Shown here one piece after another: positions 43,315 through 54,947 of a stretch of DNA of 64,000 nt; the stretch's first letter is position 1, and each line of letters begins with the position of its first letter. Location of the stretch: the NCBI GenBank assembly GCA_963969365.1, contig OZ017751.1:3038001-3102000 (forward strand), given 5' to 3'. The notes beneath the pieces are model-generated. The model ran no database searches and was not told the origin of the DNA. It was given only the letters and a program-made list of their open reading frames with translations. The position numbers and the translations under genes were made by a program. This stretch comes from Asterochloris sp. CNOR1 (taxonomy: Eukaryota > Chlorophyta > Trebouxiophyceae > Trebouxiales > Trebouxiaceae).

Positions 43315-46300
43315 ATGCACTCGACAGTTTCTGGCACCTCTGGCAGCGCCGCAGCTCCTTTCTGCTCCAACGGTCTCAGGGCATGTCTCTGGGCGACTCC
43401 CGAGGCCAATAGGGGCAGATGCAGCTCTCGGACCGCCGCAGGTCAGCACACTGCCAGAAACTTCAGGCCAGTAACTCCACGCGTGCTGCATGGCCAATGT
43501 CTTGACAACCTGCAGGTGCAAGCAAGGCCAGCGTGTGTTCTCTGGCTCCTTGCCATACCAGCCACGGCAGGAAGCGGAGCCCTCGCGGCTCAGGAATTTC
43601 TTATGTCCCACCAGGCGCCCTGCCTGAGGCATGTGAGAATGGGCACACCGGTGAGCATCAAAACATTGCATGCTGGGCATGCTGAGAAGCCCTTTACTTT
43701 GCAACAGCTGCAGAACACTCAAGGTATGGTATGGTCTGCAGTTGCATGGCTGCCGAGTGCTCATGCAGACTGCCATTGTGCCATGCTATGGGGCAGGGCG
43801 CCGACTGTGAGTAGTGTGTCACATCTGGGAGCAGCTGGTGCTGGTCTGCCTGTGGCGCTCTTTTGGCTTGTCTTGCATCAAGCTCAGCTTGCACTGCCGC
43901 CTGCCCAAGCATCGGCAGAAGCCCTGCGCAAAGCTTCTTGATTGCGTCTCTGTTCAAGCACACCGTGCTTGACTGGCCACTGGTCAGGTGCAGCAGCCAG
44001 GCATCTCCTTTGGGCATGTGCTGGCACCTTTGCAGTGTGACTGCACCCACTGGGCACCCCTGTTCATCTGCAGTGTAAACATGAGGTTGTAGACATGAGC
44101 TGCCCAGGCTTAGTGCTATCAATCAATTGCAACACTACCCTGCTCATGGCCTCCTGCGTATCCCTGCACAGACAGAGACTGCTGCCCTCCCCTTCGCAGT
44201 GGTCTGGAAGGAGCCTGCGTTGGCACGCACAGCACCTTCCAGCAGCTGCCCTGGCCGAAATTTCAGTCAGAGGCTGCTGTGCCACTGGCGTCGTGACCTC
44301 ATAGAGCTGACCCTCCTGATGCCCTGCCATCTGACAACGTGTGCTGCCCTGCCACCTGCAGTGGTCACGCTGGAGCTTGCATTGACAGATGCAAGCTGTG
44401 AAAGCTGCACCCTGCCTTTGGACGTAGCAGCCAATGACTGCCGCCCTGCCCCTGCTGCGCTGATACCGCAGAAAACCGGCCCAGCCGCCTGCTGAGGTTT
44501 TGCAGGAGCTTACCTTGTCTGGGATCAATGTGTATTGGCGGGCCCGCCTGCTGACCTGCCTGTCCAAGACCTTCCCTGCCCCTGCTGCAGTGATATCGCG
44601 GGAGCTGGCCTCCTGCGTGGAGGCGCTTGTGGCTCAGGAGCAGGACGTGCTGCCCCTGATGCACCAGCTCAACCCGCTGCAGATCTTCCTGATGAAGGTG
44701 GCAGCCTCGGCCGTAATCAGCGCCCTGGTGGTTGCCTGGCACGACCGGCCCCGCGGGTGGTGCAGCAAAGACCTTGTGCAGGTCAGTCTGGCAGGCCCAG
44801 CTGCGCTAGGAGTCATTCTCAGTCCCGTGGCGCACAGGGTTGGCGCAACAGGGACCGGGTGCAGGCCAGCCTGGCAGGCAGAGATGCAGGATTGCTGCAG
44901 CAGGAAGCATCCCTGATGCCGTGGCGCACAGGGGGTGGTGCAGTAAGGTGTCGTTGCAGGCAGAGCTGCACGACTAGAAAAACTGCTGCAGCAGGGGGCG
45001 TGCAGTTCTGACTGCAAGACTCATGTTCAGTCATGTGGCGCAAAGGGTTTTTCAGCAAGGACCTCGTGCAGGTTCCTCTGGCAGGCAGGGCTGCAACAGC
45101 AGGAAGCAGTCTTGAGTGCTGTGGCATACGCAGGTGGTGGACAAAGGTCCTCGTGCAGATGAGCCCTGTAGGCAGGGCTGCAGCAGGAGGTGGAGTGCTG
45201 CAGGCGGTGCAATAACAGGCAGACAGGCAGTGAGAAACGGCTGATGCAGCCATCTTCATCTTCACCCTCATCCTCTGCTTGCCCCATCTGTGGTTTCATG
45301 ATCGCTGTGACCATGCAGAGTCACCCACCTTGGTCAGCAGCACATGACTGACCTTTCTGAGACTGGCCAGGGGGCCTCGCCATGGAGACTTTTATGCAGA
45401 GGTCCAACATCAGTCTGCCACGGTCACCCTGCCACTGTCAGCTGCTTCCGACAGCTGCAGACAGCACAAACCAGGGGTGGAGCAGGGGCTGCAGCGCTTG
45501 AACCCTCGCAGGGTTTGCACTGCTCCCTTGGGGTTTCCAGTGTGCCAGCAGCAGGAGGCGCAGCACGTTGCAGCCAAGCCCCTTCCCAGTGCGCTCATCC
45601 TGAGAGGCTCTGCGTTCCCTCCCCGCAGGTGAAGGACAGCTATGTGGCTGGTAAGGGCGTCTTTGCGTGCAAGGACATTCCCAAGGGCACGCGCATAGGT
45701 GCCTACCCCGGCCGGCCACGCAGCGTGCCCCAGATCCTGATCAAAGCTGAGACCGCCCCCGCAGCCAAGGGCTTTGTCTTTCACACCAGCACAGGTGGGC
45801 CTGCCTGGCTGGGACGATGTCAGCTGCTCTTCGAGGAGAAGGGTGTGTTATTTTTGGTCACCCACACGCTTGCCATGCATTGCCTTGCCTCTGCACAGGT
45901 AAGCTGCTGCCTTGACCAGCTCCTCACTGTGCAGGGCAGCCGTGGGTCCATATGCAGCGCCAGGCACTCACAAAATGCAGCTTGACTGCCACGCCTCCCC
46001 GTGGCACGTATGCAGTCTCCCAAGGCCAATGTGGGCGGCTCTCATATCAGCCTCCTCCAGCACTGGACAGGGGTTGCACATGTTTCAGCAGAGGTCTGTG
46101 CCCAATCTGCTCCTCCCTTGTTTGTGTTTTGTATGTTGTGAAAAAGATATCAGCAAGTGTTGTGCAAAGCAAGCTCTTTCCAAAACATGGAAAAACCTGC
46201 AGGGCAGCTCCTGGACCCCACAGACAGCACAGGCAGCCCCTCCGAGCGGCCCCAGCCTGGCATGCCATGGCTCTGGAGTGTGGATCACACTCTGGCCTTT

Positions 46301-47013
46301 GTGAACGAGCCCCCACCTGGGCGCTCGACCAATGTGGAGGTTGGCCGCGGGAACAGCAAGCTGGACCTGCCCTTCATTGCCTCACGAGTGAGTGCATGCT
46401 GTGGGTACTGCTGGCAGGCTCTACCATGCCGCATATCAGCTGCAGCAGGCAGCACTCAAGGTGCAGCAGGCATGCACAGGTGCTGTTGCACGGAGGCGTG
46501 GCGGCAGCCTGCTTCTCCACTTCAGAGCTGTGCCAAGCCAGTAAACCACGCCATCGCCCATCAGTGCCTGCTGTCACTGCCCTCAACATGCAGGCCAAGG
46601 CAGCAGAGCTGTGTGCACACCACCTTCTGCTCCCAGGCAGTGGCTTGCTTGCACCCGCAGAATGGCCCCGGTTTCACTTAGGTTTGACCTTAGGGTTCTT
46701 CAGCTTGCTGGACCATGCTCCTCTCAAAAGTTTCCAGGCTCAAACCCTTTTTGTGTTCAGTTCAGCAGTGAGGCCTGATGGATAAGAGCAGACAGATGCA
46801 GCAAGTCATCAGCTACCTACAACACAACAAAAGGCAGAGACAGCCAGCAAGGCGGCCAGCACTGATACCCATTTGAAGACGTGTATGTTGCTGCAGGACA
46901 TCGAGAAGGGGGAGGAGCTCTTCATTGACTATGGCGGCCAGTACGACAGGACCAGCTATGGCACCAGCTACAACATTCGCAGTAGGAGCGTGGGCACCCG
47001 CAGGCCCTTCTAG
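43315..47013 (+). CDS. SET-domain protein, probably plastid-targeted
   Basis: Exons 43315-43441, 44591-44781, 45629-45794, 46203-46387, 46897-47013 encode 261 aa. The first exon (42 codons, Ser/Thr/Ala/Arg-rich, no acids until late) was chosen because its phase-1 donor (CCGCAG|GTCAGC) matches exon 2. It reads like a transit peptide, but it is the weakest part. Exon 2 gives a helical region ending RGWCSKDLVQ. The SET core then follows: GKGVFACKDIPKGTRIGAYPG, VDPTD-like LLDPTDSTGS, DHTLAFVNEPPPGRSTNVEV and DIEKGEELFIDYGGQYDR.SYG. SET domains methylate lysines of proteins. The usual NHSC.PN box appears as VNEP....TNVEV, so activity is not assured. Both introns flanking exon 2 hold multiple decayed copies of its junctions. 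Confidence 0.75.
44180..44625 (+). repeat. Decayed copies of SET exon 2 acceptor upstream of it
   Basis: The true junction is CCCTGCTGCAG|TGATATCGCGGGAGCTGGCC (exon start 44591). Similar segments occur near 44190 (CTTCGCAGTGGTCTGGAAGGAGCCTGCG), 44355 (CACCTGCAGTGGTCACGCTGGAGCTTGC) and 44450 (CCCCTGCTGCGCTGATACCGCAG). Spacing is about 100-165 bp. Confidence 0.65.
44740..45215 (+). repeat. Five-copy array of SET exon 2 end and donor
   Basis: The true junction is GGTGGTGCAGCAAAGACCTTGTGCAG|GTCAGTCTGGCAGGC (exon end 44781). Four downstream copies start GTGGCGCA or GTGGCATA near 44828, 44922, 45037 and 45120. The third reads TTCAGCAAGGACCTCGTGCAGGTTCCTCTGGCAGGC, and the fourth GGACAAAGGTCCTCGTGCAGATGAGCCC. 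GGCAGGCAGGGCTGC, then GCAGCAGGAAGC, recurs after them. Units are about 85-115 bp. Confidence 0.85.
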
Positions 47014-48329
47014 GCCCGTAATGGGCACCTGCTGGCCATTCCGTGCCAGCAGTGCACCTACTGGTCATTGTAGTTCAGGAAGCTGAGCGTCAGGGCCAGC
47101 CGGCAAACCCAGCTCATGAGAACACAACTGAACACTGTTCTTAGACTCCAGGACCTCTCTCAGCGGCTCAGCAACAGCCTCTGACAACGCCACAGCACAC
47201 TGACAGGCTGGTACCCTCAGAAGCGCTCATGACCTGCTCTTATAATGACAATCAGTTCCCAAGCAGCCCATCTGCTGCTCCCGCCCAGAAATGGGCGGGC
47301 AGAGACCAGTCACAGCTCAGGTGCCATCTGTCAGACTCCCCAAGGCCATAGCAGTGAACAGGCCACAGCAGTGCAGTGAACATGTACTGCCGACTATTTT
47401 GAGCATTTCTTTAGCCCAAGGGGACTAACACCTTGGCAGTACTGCCACATTTTGTAGCCTCTGCGTGGTAGCACTATGTGCACTGCACATGATTGGGGTT
47501 GGTGAGCCCTATGCGAGTTACATCATTTTGACTGCCTCCCTGGGACGACCTGTTGCAATCGCAGTGACTCTGCGCAGTGTGCTCATTGAAAGCACCCCAT
47601 CATCTGTTCAACAGGATGCCTGTCTCAGCATGGTGATGTGTTGTCACCCAAAGGGTGCAGAATCCATGAGATAACACGATTGACTAGTGGGCATGCCACA
47701 GCAATTCGAAACTCCAAAGAATGAGACGACGACATTGCTGCCTGGTGACAAAGCAGAGGATAAGTACTCAAAGGGACAGCTGCAAAGGCGTCAACAACCA
47801 AGAGAAGACAAGATGCATGTCCGCAGTTCTACGGGCCAAGTGCAGCAGGCTTTGTAAGCCTGTAATCTAGACAAAGGTCATGTCTGAGCTTGCTAGCAGC
47901 AGCAAGCATGATGCACCAACAATACTGGTAGCCAACAGGCCTTCAGCCGTTCCAGGCCTCCCTGGCCTGATGCTGCCTGTCTTCTACTTTCATCTCCTGC
48001 ACTTCGTCCTTCACGCCTTGCTCAATATCCCTGCAGGCCAAGACAGCCCATGTTGGCGCTTTGTAATGGTGATGTGCTGTGCTGTCTCAGGATTGTGAGC
48101 CACCAGCCAAAGCTGCTTTGCTGCCTACGTTCACTTCCCTTCTGATGTGCACCCCAGCACCGCCACTGACTGTGCGGGGACCAGCAGTGCGCATGCACTG
48201 CTACACAAAGTGTCACAGGCAGCATGCCAGCAGCCGCCCTGACGTTGTCTGCCCGGTGCTGGGTGCACTTGCTGCCCACTCAGCGTGCTGCCCATAGCAT
48301 GTTTGTGTGTCCACAACCCTTGGAAGCGC
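47014..48329. other. Convergent intergenic region, SET / DUF1206-type gene
   Basis: 1.3 kb between convergent stops. No gene, RNA or repeat is recognised. Confidence 0.5.
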
Positions 48330-51300
48330 TCACTTCTGTGCAGCATCAGGCTCCTGCTTGCGCGGTCCGTACTCCAAAGTCTTGTGGCTGTCGCCAAAAA
48401 CTCCCCAAACTCCCCAATTGAAGAAGTCAATGACCCTCTGGCGAGATCCGCGGCGGACAGGCACGGTAGGGGCGGTGTGGCCATCGTCCAGGTGAGCCCT
48501 AGTCCCCTTGTGCGCCCAGGCAGGGGCGCCTGCATGCAAGCACACACAGTGGGGGTTGCAGCCCCAGATGTCAAGGCTGTGCACAGTCTGGCCCATGACT
48601 GGGGCTCAGGCTGGAGCACCTGCACACAAAAGCACAGACGGTGTGAGGGCGGCTTCACAGAATGAGATGCTGTGCAGCTTGCGTCCCATGTGGGGCTTGA
48701 GCAGTAGCGTTGCGATTGCACACAGGCACACTGTGTGCAAGAGCAGCGAGCTGAGGCAGGGGCACCTGCACACAAGAGCGCACACAAGAGCGCACACAGA
48801 GTGAGCCCGGCCTCACAAAGGGACCTTGTGGGGCTCAACTGTAACAGCAGCCGCGCTTGCAAGCAAGAATCCCTGCTCAGAAAGTCAACTCATGTGCAAC
48901 TTGGAGCCCTTCCACGCACCACCAGGGGCGACTGCACTCCGGCAGAGATAGTTAGGACAGCCTCATTGCTGAAGCCTTGCACAGTGTGGCGCGCATCTGG
49001 GGCTCAGGCAGGAGGGCCTGCACTCAAGCACACGCTGTGTGGTAGCAGCCTCACAAGGGTGTGTGCACTTTGCCTTGGCCACAGGCAAGAGCAAACACAC
49101 ACAATCAAGGCACGCTGTGCTTGAGCTGCCCACAGTGTCCTCTGCGCCTGCTGTGCTGCGTTTGGTGTCATTGATGCTGTGTTGCAGGTGACCCAGCAGC
49201 TGGCTGGCAGGGTTCCTTATCTGCTGCAGCATAGTGCCCCAGCTGCATAAGCCCAGATGCGTAGAGCAGAGTCACTGCAAGCCCACCAGCAAGCGTTGGG
49301 ACCAAGTCCTGAACCCTGAGCAGCAGGGAAGGGACACAGGCATAGGAGCTGCCTACACTTGAGCACCTCAGGTAGGTGGCGTCACTTCCAGCTCAGAAGC
49401 AGGAGCCGGTCACAACAGGGATGGTGCGCAGGCAGGAGTGTGCTAGAACTCTGTGCCATCTGGTACAGTGCTGGGTGAATGCGCAGCTCGTCTGGCCTGT
49501 GCTTTGCCAGCTTCCGAGGCGGTGTGCCGGCTTTTGAGGCGCTGTGGATGCCTCACCCAGCTTGCGCTTGGCGGTGGGGTGCTTGTTGTCGCGGTCATGC
49601 TGGCCAGTTGCAGCCCGCGGCGATGCCCTCTTGGCATGACCGCTGGGCGGGGGTGTGGGGAAGATCTTGGTGTATGCGTTGAAAACCTGTGGGGCAGACA
49701 ATTCAGGACATCTGCCAGGAGCCTGTGCAGCAGACAGACACAGACAGGTGCAACGTGCAGGCTGGTGCTGACTCCAAGTTGTGAAAGCAGGCACGCGAGG
49801 GCTGGACCCACAGATATATATGTATGATGATATGTACACATGTATTGTTTGGCTGCCTGCTGACGCAGCAACAGGCCGGTCATGTTGCAGGCCAAAACTT
49901 GCACTGCTGGCCTACAACACGAGGCCAGACAGGCTGCTTGAGGACTCGACAGCCACGTTTGCCTTTCTCAGGGCTACTGAAGCTCGATACGACCCTCAAG
50001 GGCATACGTCAGCTGCTGGTCTTCCCGACTGACGGCCCTACTGGCAAATGATATAGATCAGCCCCTGAAGTTGAGTCTGAGGCGCCTCACCCACGTGGGG
50101 TGGATTCAGACAAGCTGCTTCAGTATGTGGGGTGGCGCCTGGACAGTGAACAGCTGCCTGATTGCACATGTACCTCAAGCTGGGGCAGAAGGCTGCAGGT
50201 GGTTGCTTACACAGGTGGTGCTTGCAGGCTGATACACACTGCAGGCCCGCTTCCTGCCCCAGTCATGGCATTGGTGGAGGAGTCCTGCCTCAGGCCACCT
50301 TATCCAGGCTGTGCTTGCAGGGACAATAGGGGACAGCAACATGCCTGCCATGCCTGTCCAACACAGCATCAGGGGGTGCCACTCACTGCAAATGTGCCGT
50401 AGATGATGAGCCCCACGCCCAGGATCACCAGCACAGCCCGGCCTGCACGAGTCTGCTCCAGCTGCTCCAGGGCGTTCCCAATGGTGGTCTTCCCATAACT
50501 GCACACAGCAGCCAGCAGGGGTCAGCCAGAGTCAACCAGGCTTGCATTCCCTGCTTGGCGGTGGGCTTGATAGGCCTGCAGGGGAGGCAGTGCAGGCAAA
50601 AGCCCAATATAACGTCTCCGCATGGCCCACTGCACCTCCTGCAAGCCCTGTGCTGATGTCATGCAGCCGCAGGACGCGCCTGATGGCACGGCGGTGGCAA
50701 GTCCTGATATGCTCAGTGCAGAAGGTACACCGCTTGTGTCCACATATTGCCTCCACACACGCAACACACCGACCCAGGTCTGCTGCAAGCCTAGAGGGTA
50801 CTCACGCGACACTGTTGGGAGAGTTGATTGTCCGGAAAAACATGATCGCCACGAAGAGGAAGACTCCCGCCCTTGCACAGAAGCCAATGTGCCCTGCACA
50901 TGCACAGCCATCATTGGATGGTAGACGAGGGTCCAAGGTAGGCTGCCTCAACCCTAAATCCTGACCCCCCAAGCTCAAGGGTGACGCCACACCCCAAAAA
51001 GAGCACGCTGCCCAGAGAGGGATGCATGGCCCTCATGGCCCTTGAGCTGCAGGGTTCATTTCTGCAGTGGCGACTGCATGGCCAGGGGCTTGCACAGCTG
51101 ATGGCACAAGGTCGGAATGGTCTTTGGCTGATCCCTGAGAGCAGGAAAACAATTCGGGGGGGACATGATGCATGTGGGGAGAAAGAGCCAGGACATTTGT
51201 CCGGTCACCATGAAGGGTGGCGACTTGTAAGCTTGGGGCAGGCTCAGCCTCCATTGGAAAATTCTGGTGCAGCATGACTGGGGTTAGAGACATGTTTGCA

Positions 51301-54300
51301 GAATCACCTGTCACAATGACAAACCAGATGAGCCATTTGGGTAGGTGGTCCTTCATCTCATAGTGGAACTTGCGGGTGAAGGTGTTCTCAACCTGGCAGA
51401 TGAAGGCTATCAGGAAAGCGATACCAAAGACTGCCAGCCTGCAGGCAGGGCAAGCTAGGGCTGAGGGAGATGTGCATGTCCAAGAGTGCCTCGCCAAGCC
51501 AGCCACAGGACCTGCAGGTCAAAGGCAGGCTGGCTATGGGCTGGGCACATCACAGGGATGGAGGACACCCCGGCGAACCAGGACTGCCTGGTCAGGCTAG
51601 CTGCAAGAAGTGCAAATCAAGGGCATGCAAGACAGTGGGCACATTCTGCATCCCAGATGGGTCAGCTGCAAAAGCTGCACATCCAGGAGATGCAAGACGG
51701 TAGGCAGGTCCAAGAACTTCTGACCGGGCCAGCCACAATACCTGCAGATCAGGGACATGCAAGACAGTGGGCACCTTTCAAGACTGTCTGGCCTGGCCAG
51801 CTGCTTTTGGAGGTGTGGAGGGACGTGGGCAGCCATGAGAGGGCCGTCTGGCCTGTGCACACTGCAAGGATGGTGATGCCAGCAGGCCCGCCAGCACACC
51901 TGTGCGGTGTTGCAGTGGAATGCTGTGGCTGGTGCACCACCCTCATGGCATCTGTACAACGATAACATCGTGCTGCAATGCAAGAGGAAGAGGAACCCAC
52001 CCAAAGTTGCCGGCACCACTGCCCGTCCAGGATGATGGAAAGTTTCCTTGACTCGCCGTCCCAGAATGGGTCGATGCTTTGGGGATCAGTGTCAGCACAA
52101 AGACTGCATGGGGTCAGAGTTAGGCATCAGCAATCAACAACCTTTCAAGGCCCGTCTGCAATGCCATCGAAGAGAGACAACAACATGAATCCCAGACAAT
52201 GCAGCGTCTTGCGTGTGCCCATGTTGCACATCATTCAAGCCAGTATCCTCACTTGCGTAGGCAGTGTAAACTCCACCCTGCAGCACAAGAGCACGGCGTC
52301 AGTCCAAGCATTTACCTGGAGATTCGCGAATCACATGTGAAAGCTCTACACCCATGCCTTGCCTGGCCATGCCGCTAATTGCCTCACAATTTGCAGGGAG
52401 TCAGCAATCGGCCGCACTGCGCTCTGGGGACAGTGCATAGCGCTGCAGCGACTAATGCACAGCATGCTAACAGCAAGCTGGTCCCCTCACCGACACCATC
52501 AATGGTAGCCCAAGGGGGCTCGTTGTACTGCAGCTCCCAGCCAGGCACTGTTCCCCCAAGAGCAGGCAGGGCCCTCACCGATACGAGGGAGGACAGCCGG
52601 TAGCGGAAAAAGTTCTTGTAGGGTCCAAAGCTGGCATCTGAGCCTTGCCCTGTGATGCCTTCCCAGTATCGCCAGCATGAGTACAGCAGCACGCCCACCG
52701 CCATCACAACCAGGTACCCCACGCCCGCGGTGGAGTTGCCAACCAGGATGAAGGCACCCTGCAGCCCAAACGGCACAGGCGATGGCAGCTGACAGGCAGG
52801 CAGCGACAGTCAGTGCAGTGCAGAGCACACAGCACAGCCACCTGGATGGGATCCTCCCATGCTCGCCCCGCAGGGGAATTTCTGCGCTACAGCTGGCTGG
52901 ACAGCTGACCCCGCAGGCAGACGCAGACAGACAGGGCACTTCAGAGCGCACAGCTACATCCGCGTCTCCCAGCACCTTCCGCAAGAGCCCACCTGTGGGG
53001 AAACGTCTGCACCGCGAATTGAACTCTCATCCTGAGCCCCACTCTGGCAGGCGAGGCCTCCAATGATGGCGTACACAACGCCCTTGGCCACGAACCCAAT
53101 CTGCATTGGCCAACAGGGCGACATGTTGCTGTGGTAGCAGCATGGCAGCCACAGATGACAGGCACCAAACTCAGCGGCCTCGATTAATTGCACTTGCACA
53201 GCTGGCATGCTCCTCAAGGGCTACAGCTCTCAAGAAGGCATGGCCGCTCTGCCCTCAGAGCAGAGTGTTCCTGCTGCCTGCAGTACAGCCGCATCAATTC
53301 CTTGGCATTGACACAGCTGCTCTGCCCCCAGAGCAGAAGGGGACTGCACAGCTCCAAAACACAGCCTGCTGCCTGTGGCCCAGCGCAATGACCTCTTTAC
53401 GTTAAGACAGCTGCTCTGCCCTCAAGCAGAAGTAATGTGCCAGATCAGCCTGCTGCCTGGGCTGCAGCCTCAGAGAAGGGAGTGCTGACCCACCTGGCCC
53501 ACAATCCGCACAGCTCTCCTGTGCTTGGCCCTCACACCCAGTGGGTGCGCCATCCTGTGCTTGCACTTGGCCCAGAATCCCGTCAGCTCGGCTGCAGGCA
53601 TGGCAATTTGGGACTGAGAATGGCCGTCTTTGTGGTAACAGCTTTGATGCACAGCTTGAGCCAGTCTGCCAATCTTTGGCTGTGCGATAGTGGTGTTGGC
53701 AGCTCTGCAGTGCCACGTGCGGCGCCAGAAGCTGCGCTCGCAACTTGTGAACCTCCACTGCGGCCGCAGCTGAGCAGTGTTCCTGTCAGCAGGCGCCACC
53801 CCGTGTCTCTGTTTGCTTCTTGATGACAAGGCAGCATCATGTGCTCTCGTGTAGCTCTCCCTTACCTTCACGCAGCACTCTGGAGGCAGACACAGCGCTC
53901 TTGCCACTGCTGAACTGCCCATGCGGCACATCCACAGAACAACCATGTGACCTTGACATCCACACATGCAGAGCCAAAGCCACAGCAACAAGTGGCTGGG
54001 AATGCAGAATGCAGGTGTTTGCTTGGAATCCTCCTCCTCTCAAGCGAGCGTGTGTGCAAAGCATAAGGTGTGGGACTTTGTGTTTGTGGACTGGCCAGCT
54101 CAGCCCAGCACAGAGGCACTAAAATAAGGAAAAGCTCACCTCTGGCTGCCTCCACCCTAATGCGATACCGCACTTCGTCGTTTTCATCTGAGTCGTAGCT
54201 CGTGTCGTCCACTTTGGTGTTGACAGGGGCCAGCCCCTTCCCATCAGCAGCAGGCACATCGCCATTTGCTGCCCCGTTCTGTGCTGCGAGCTTTTCGGCC

Positions 54301-54947
54301 TGCAGCAAACAGGCACAGTCGTGCTGGTGGTCGCGCCATTGGCCGCATATAGGCCAGTGATGGAAGGCAGGGAGGACCAGCACTGCTGATGACGTCCTGC
54401 AGCAGCACTACTCCCTCTCCCGTCAGAGCATAGTCCGCCCGTAAGCACAGGCAGCCTGGGGCCGTGAGTATTTCTGGCCTCAGGCCCTCCGCAAGGGACC
54501 AGTGCCCACCCCAGACCTGGCAGGCAGGCGCTGACATCGCACTACTGCAGCTGGTCATCAAGCGCAGGTCATCAAGACAAAGTGGCGAGGGCTCCAGCCT
54601 GCCACACAGACCCCAAATGCAGGCCTTTTGAAATCAGCAGCTGGTGTTGGGAGGGTATGACTAATTTCTGGCAGCCTGCACACGGCGCGCCAACCAAAAA
54701 CCTGACACATGTAGCGCCAAGATTTTCCCCGCAACGCCAGAATGTGGTTGTGATGAGCATGACCCTCAAGGCATCAGTGCCAGTAAGATGAGGTTCCTGC
54801 CCCTCCACAAATCGTGCTGGGGCAACTCACCGCGACTGGGTGTTCACCCTCTGGGGCCATTGATACCGGAGGGTAGCCACTAGAGATCCCAGCTGCTGGG
54901 GTAGGCCCCATCCCCACTCCCCTCCCAATGGACGTAGAACCCGCCAT
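48330..54947 (-). CDS. DUF1206-type multi-pass membrane protein
   Basis: Twelve exons on the minus strand: 54831-54947, 54140-54299, 53866-53906, 52993-53100, 52579-52758, 52253-52277, 52001-52103, 51308-51438, 50806-50893, 50387-50498, 49557-49686, 48330-48529 (464 aa). A soluble N-terminus with acidic DTSYDSDENDEVRYRIR precedes repeated two-helix units: IGFVAKGVVYAIIGGLACQSG, GYLVVMAVGVLLYSCWRYWEG, LAVFGIAFLIAFICQVENTF, LPKWLIWFVIVTGHIGFCARAGVFLFVAIMFFRTI and ALEQLEQTRAGRAVLVILGVGLIIYGTF-like. This helix pattern (FVAKGVVYAIIG, then GR.VL...G) is that of DUF1206 proteins, whose function is unknown. The C-terminal tail is basic and ends KQEPDAAQK. Exon 6 is only 25 nt. The 41-nt exon 3 is the least certain. 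Several introns contain tandem repeats. Confidence 0.75.
48480..49080 (-). repeat. Decayed copies of the last DUF1206-gene acceptor
   Basis: On the minus strand the true acceptor is GCATGCAG|GCGCCCCTGCCTGGGCGC (exon start 48529). Upstream in this roughly 1-kb intron are GTGTGCAGGTGCTCCAGCCTGAGCCC (about 48625), GTGTGCAGGTGCCCCTGCCTCAGC (about 48765) and GAGTGCAGGCCCTCCTGCCTGAGCCC (about 49020). CACAGTGTG and CTTGCACAG-type sequences recur between them. Two copies keep a usable-looking TGTGCAG|GTG acceptor. Confidence 0.7.
51595..51800. repeat. Intronic tandem repeat, about 63 bp x 3
   Basis: ATGCAAGACAGTGGGCAC recurs at about 51628 and 51757, with an intermediate copy ATGCAAGACGGTAGGCAG at about 51690. 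All are preceded by CTGCA and a related spacer. It lies in the DUF1206-type gene intron between exons 52001-52103 and 51308-51438. Confidence 0.7.
53240..53460. repeat. Intronic tandem repeat with hairpin core
   Basis: Three spaced copies of a GCTGCTCTGCCCYCAGAGCAG-like core occur near 53246, 53317 and 53411. The middle one (53317-53336) is a perfect 8-bp inverted repeat with a 4-nt loop. It lies in a DUF1206-type gene intron. Confidence 0.65.

Noticed and set aside
43694-44122. A minus-strand helical peptide in the SET gene intron
   Set aside because: Both strands look weakly helical, no acceptor or donor pair fits either neighbour, and the area is an intron of the SET gene.
44500-44590. 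SET exon 2 starting upstream at 44509
   Set aside because: The frame is open and has a TTTTGCAG acceptor, but it lies within the echo array. The CTGCTGCAG acceptor at 44590 fits the phase of the preceding exon. RNA evidence could reverse this.
48370-48500. A plus-strand exon encoding a Pro/Asn/Ala-rich peptide ending at a CAG|GTGAG donor
   Set aside because: The minus strand of the same DNA gives a better protein that completes the DUF1206-type gene with a proper acceptor and stop.
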